Origin: Treponema sp.
GTDB taxonomy: Bacteria > Spirochaetota > Spirochaetia > Treponematales > Treponemataceae
Direction of reading: 5' to 3'
Assembly: GCA_017449265.1 (NCBI GenBank)
Contig: JAFSJW010000060.1
Span: forward strand, 1-64,000
DNA length: 64,000 nt
The notes beneath the pieces were generated by a model, which saw only the letters and a list, made by a program, of their open reading frames with translations, made no database searches and was not told where the DNA came from. Made by a program: the position numbers and the translations under genes. The first letter of the stretch is position 1. Every line of letters begins with the position of its first letter. Of the stretch, positions 61,604-64,000 are shown one piece after another.

Positions 61604-61632
61604 AGTATACCAAAATATAGCGAATATGTGTA
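61604..61632 (-). promoter_or_regulatory. Promoter of the 60043 gene, leaderless type
   Basis: Minus strand TACACA (61632-61627), 17-bp spacer ending TGG, TATACT extended -10 (61609-61604), 7 bp before the ATG at 61596. Confidence 0.6.
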
Positions 61633-61707
61633 AGTAAATCGGTAATTTTTGAGAATTCGCTGAGTTTATTGCTAATCAGTGATATATTGTGATATTCTTT
61701 AGAAATT

Positions 61708-62769
61708 ATGAATAAATATGCAAAAAGATATTTTATTGACGCTCTTGGCGGAATGGCACAAGGACTTTTCGCCTCGCTCCTTGTCGGAACGATTGTAAAA
61801 ACAATCGGACAGCAGCTTCTCCGTCTTTCAGAGAACGCCGCGTTTACTTTTCTTGTCAACGCAGGTAATTTCTGTACGGATGCGCATGTCGTAGGCGCGG
61901 CTATGGCCGTTGGAATCGGTTTTGCGATGGGCTGCCACGCTCTCGTTCTTTTTTCTCTCGTGGCAGTAGGTTCTGCCGCGAATGTGACTGGTGGCGCAGG
62001 AGGTCCTCTTGCGGTTCTTATAATCGCAGTTGCTGCCGCTGAGATTGGTTCTCTCGTAAGCAAAAAGACAAAAGTTGATATAATCGTAACGCCGCTCGTA
62101 ACGATTCTTTCAGGTGCGCTTCTCACCGTCCTTACCGCAAAATGGATTGGTCTTGCGGCAAACAAATTCGGAGATTTGATTGTGTGGGCAACCACGCTCA
62201 AACCGTTCCTTATGGGAGTGCTTATTTCCGTAATCGTAGGTATTGTCCTTACGCTTCCCATTTCTTCCGCCGCAATCTGCGCGGCTCTTGGGCTTACAGG
62301 ACTTGCAGGAGGAGCTGCGGTGGCTGGGTGCTCGGCTCAGATGATTGGGTTCGCAATCCTTTCTTTCCGCGAGAACCGCTGGGGCGGACTTTTGTCGCAA
62401 GGTTTGGGAACATCTATGCTCCAAATGCCGAACATCGTAAAAAACCCGAAAATCTGGATTCCGCCCACGCTCGCTTCCGCAATCACAGGACCTATTGCGA
62501 CTTGCATTTTCAAGCTGGAGATGAACGGAGCCGCGGTTTCGTCCGGAATGGGAACTTGCGGGCTTGTAGGCCAAATCGGAGTAATAACAGGCTGGTTCAC
62601 GCCTTCTGAGGTTGCTGCTCGCCACGGAGCTACGGCAATGTCCCCGACTGCCTTAGACTGGCTCGGGCTTGTCCTTATCTGCTTTGTTCTTCCTGGAGTT
62701 CTGAGCTGGGCATTCGGCCTTATGCTCAGAAAAATAGGCTGGATAAAAGAAGGCGATTTGACTTTGTAG
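61708..62769 (+). CDS. PTS EIIC-like membrane protein (PTS_EIIC_2 family)
   Basis: 353 residues with about eight to ten transmembrane segments. Recognised by ALGGMAQGLFASLLVGTI, VGAAMAVGIGFAMGCHALVL, GGAGGPLAVLIIAVAAAEIG, VDIIVTPLVTILSG, TLPISSAAI and TAMSPTALDWLGL. Family members are annotated as PTS sugar-transport IIC components. No IIA, IIB, HPr or EI gene is nearby, so its phosphoryl donor or even PTS function is uncertain. No clear ribosome-binding site. Confidence 0.88.
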   Translation: MNKYAKRYFIDALGGMAQGLFASLLVGTIVKTIGQQLLRLSENAAFTFLVNAGNFCTDAHVVGAAMAVGIGFAMGCHALVLFSLVAVGSAANVTGGAGGPLAVLIIAVAAAEIGSLVSKKTKVDIIVTPLVTILSGALLTVLTAKWIGLAANKFGDLIVWATTLKPFLMGVLISVIVGIVLTLPISSAAICAALGLTGLAGGAAVAGCSAQMIGFAILSFRENRWGGLLSQGLGTSMLQMPNIVKNPKIWIPPTLASAITGPIATCIFKLEMNGAAVSSGMGTCGLVGQIGVITGWFTPSEVAARHGATAMSPTALDWLGLVLICFVLPGVLSWAFGLMLRKIGWIKEGDLTL

Positions 62770-62792
62770 CCCGATTCTGTGGGGCGGAGATT

Positions 62793-62840
62793 GCGGTCAT
62801 TGAGATTGTCTGACTTCGGACATCATGTCTGAATGACCGC
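62793..62840. repeat. REP-like hairpin after the PTS-IIC gene
   Basis: GCGGTCATT (62793-62801) pairs with AATGACCGC (62832-62840), with an inner GTC...GAC stem. It shares the CGGTCATTGAG...TGTC core with 58869-58905, so it is a second copy of the same dispersed element. Confidence 0.75.
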
Positions 62841-62883
62841 TGAAAGTGAAATCGGAAAGCTTTCGCCCCGCAAGGAGCATTTT

Positions 62884-64000
62884 CTACATAAGGTCGCTGA
62901 ACGCGCCTTCCTCGAAAAGAGCTATGAATTTTTCCACAACTTTCGGGTCGAACTGAGTTCCTGAGCATTTTTTTATCTCGGAAACAATGTACCCAAGCTC
63001 CAGTTTTTTTCTGTACGGGCGCGTAGAGCTCATCGCATCGAACGCATCCGCCACGGCTATGATTCTTGCCACCCACGGGATTGACTCCCCGGAAAGACCT
63101 TTCGGATAGCCTTTTCCGTCGAACCGCTCGTGATGGTAATGCGCTCCCTGCGCAAGATTATCCTGCAAGTTCACATTTTTCAGAATTTCATATCCGCGCT
63201 GTGCATGGCTTTTCATTATGATAAACTCATCATCGTCAAGCTTTCCGGGCTTATTCAGAATCGCGTCAGGAATACTGATTTTTCCAATATCATGCAATAG
63301 CGCAACATTGTAGAATTCCTCAACAGTCGAGCTTGGTTCGCCCAGCTTTTCGGCAAGCATCTTAGTATACTTGGCAACTCTGATTGAATGTCCGTTCGTG
63401 TATTTGTCTTTTCCGTCAACGCACTTGGCGAAAGCTCCGATAATCTTATTCGTGAATTCTTTTTCTTCCTGAGCTTTTTTCTGTATGCTTTTGATTTTCA
63501 GCCTGTAGAGAAAATAAAAAAGCATCGCAGAGCCTAGCCCTACGAGAATCCAGAACCATGCGAGCTGCCAGATATACGGATACATTATTATAGTAACAGG
63601 ATTTACCATCTTGTTCTGAAGTCCGTCAATGTTTTTCGCATGAACAGAGAACTGATATGTTCCTGGTTTTAAATTCGTATACGACACTACGCGCGAATTT
63701 GACCAATCTGAATATGAGTCATCGAAATTTTGTAGCTTCGTGCTGAACACCAGTTTTTCTGGTGCAGCGAAATCAAGAGCCGTGTACTTTATTGAAAGCC
63801 TTTTTGCCGTTGGCGGAATTACGATTTTCTCGCCCTTGTACTCATAGACCTCGTTGTCTATAGAATACTTCTGGATTTTGATTTTTGGCGGAATCATTTT
63901 TTTATTGACCAAGTAAGGGTCATAAATCGCAAAGCCATCAACAAGAGTGAACCAAATTTTTCCGCTCGAGTCTTTTTCTGAATAGGCAGTCGATGTTGCG
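62884..64000 (-). CDS. HD-GYP phosphodiesterase with Y_Y_Y/beta-propeller-type sensor (partial)
   Basis: The frame is open to the right edge, so the N-terminus is missing; an internal TTG at 63912 is not the true start. The partial sequence begins with a regulator-propeller repeat (DSSGKIWFTLVDGFAIYDP), then a Y_Y_Y domain (FSTKLQNFDDSYSDWSNSRV, LKPGTYQFSVHAKNIDG), one TM helix (AWFWILVGLGSAMLFYFLY) and a complete HD-GYP domain: HSIRVAKYT, LLHDIGKISIPDAILNKPG, HHERFDGKGYPKGLSG, ARIIAVADAFDAM. HD-GYP domains hydrolyse cyclic di-GMP. It probably senses a polymer or saccharide outside the cytoplasm. Confidence 0.9.
   Translation of the reverse strand, partial: ATSTAYSEKDSSGKIWFTLVDGFAIYDPYLVNKKMIPPKIKIQKYSIDNEVYEYKGEKIVIPPTAKRLSIKYTALDFAAPEKLVFSTKLQNFDDSYSDWSNSRVVSYTNLKPGTYQFSVHAKNIDGLQNKMVNPVTIIMYPYIWQLAWFWILVGLGSAMLFYFLYRLKIKSIQKKAQEEKEFTNKIIGAFAKCVDGKDKYTNGHSIRVAKYTKMLAEKLGEPSSTVEEFYNVALLHDIGKISIPDAILNKPGKLDDDEFIIMKSHAQRGYEILKNVNLQDNLAQGAHYHHERFDGKGYPKGLSGESIPWVARIIAVADAFDAMSSTRPYRKKLELGYIVSEIKKCSGTQFDPKVVEKFIALFEEGAFSDLM

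Overview
The window looks like a chromosomal piece of a host-associated spirochaete, most likely a gut, rumen or oral Treponema. This is an inference from overall content: many secreted or lipoprotein genes, a GTP-type PEP carboxykinase, a spirochaete-like MraY with an HDHMR motif, a very large hybrid histidine kinase, HD-GYP signalling and a BspA-like leucine-rich repeat protein. No rRNA is present. One tRNA (Ala, TGC) and no CRISPR array or recognisable transposase were seen.

Layout. 1-13,300 is mostly core: a secreted SPOR-like protein with a 138-bp tandem repeat (cut by the left edge), dapA-asd, a sugar-nucleotidyltransferase-like gene, prfA, a U32 protein, a lipoprotein phosphoesterase, malQ, tRNA-Ala and tyrA. 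13,300-26,200 is an accessory island: an AAA/PD-(D/E)XK protein, an LRR/FRG/zinc-ribbon-SAM operon, a secreted SUMF1-domain protein, an unknown protein with a divergent XRE regulator, a second XRE regulator, an overlapping ATPase-nuclease pair, fic, and a PBECR4-type nuclease gene behind a structured RNA and terminator. 26,200-40,000 is core again: parC, a TIM-barrel isomerase, rsmE, wecG-like, ctp, proS, an ABC polysaccharide exporter, deoD, pckG, aat and apt. 40,000-46,700 is a response regulator and a hybrid histidine kinase separated by a phosphatase plus STAS-kinase cassette. 46,700-58,900 holds clpS-clpA, asnB, an mraY interrupted by an in-frame TGA, adenosine deaminase and a degenerate paralogue, pepF and tex. 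58,900-64,000 holds a YoeB toxin-antitoxin pair, a secreted protein, an orphan PTS IIC and an HD-GYP protein cut by the right edge.

Themes. (1) At least thirteen genes have a sigma70-type -10 box ending only 6-9 bp before the start codon and no ribosome-binding site, so leaderless mRNAs appear common. (2) Several accessory cassettes sit between short direct duplications of a neighbouring gene: PBECR4 (24-bp perfect repeat of the parC/yigZ junction), ATPase-nuclease (42-bp repeat of XRE coding sequence), phosphatase/STAS-kinase (repeat of the kinase 3' end) and YoeB (28-bp imperfect repeat). (3) The PBECR4 cassette has its own promoter, about 200 nt of foldable leader and an intrinsic terminator touching the Shine-Dalgarno of the nuclease, which recalls type III toxin-antitoxin loci; it is the best candidate here for an undescribed system. 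(4) aat, clpS and clpA supply the core of a bacterial N-degron pathway.
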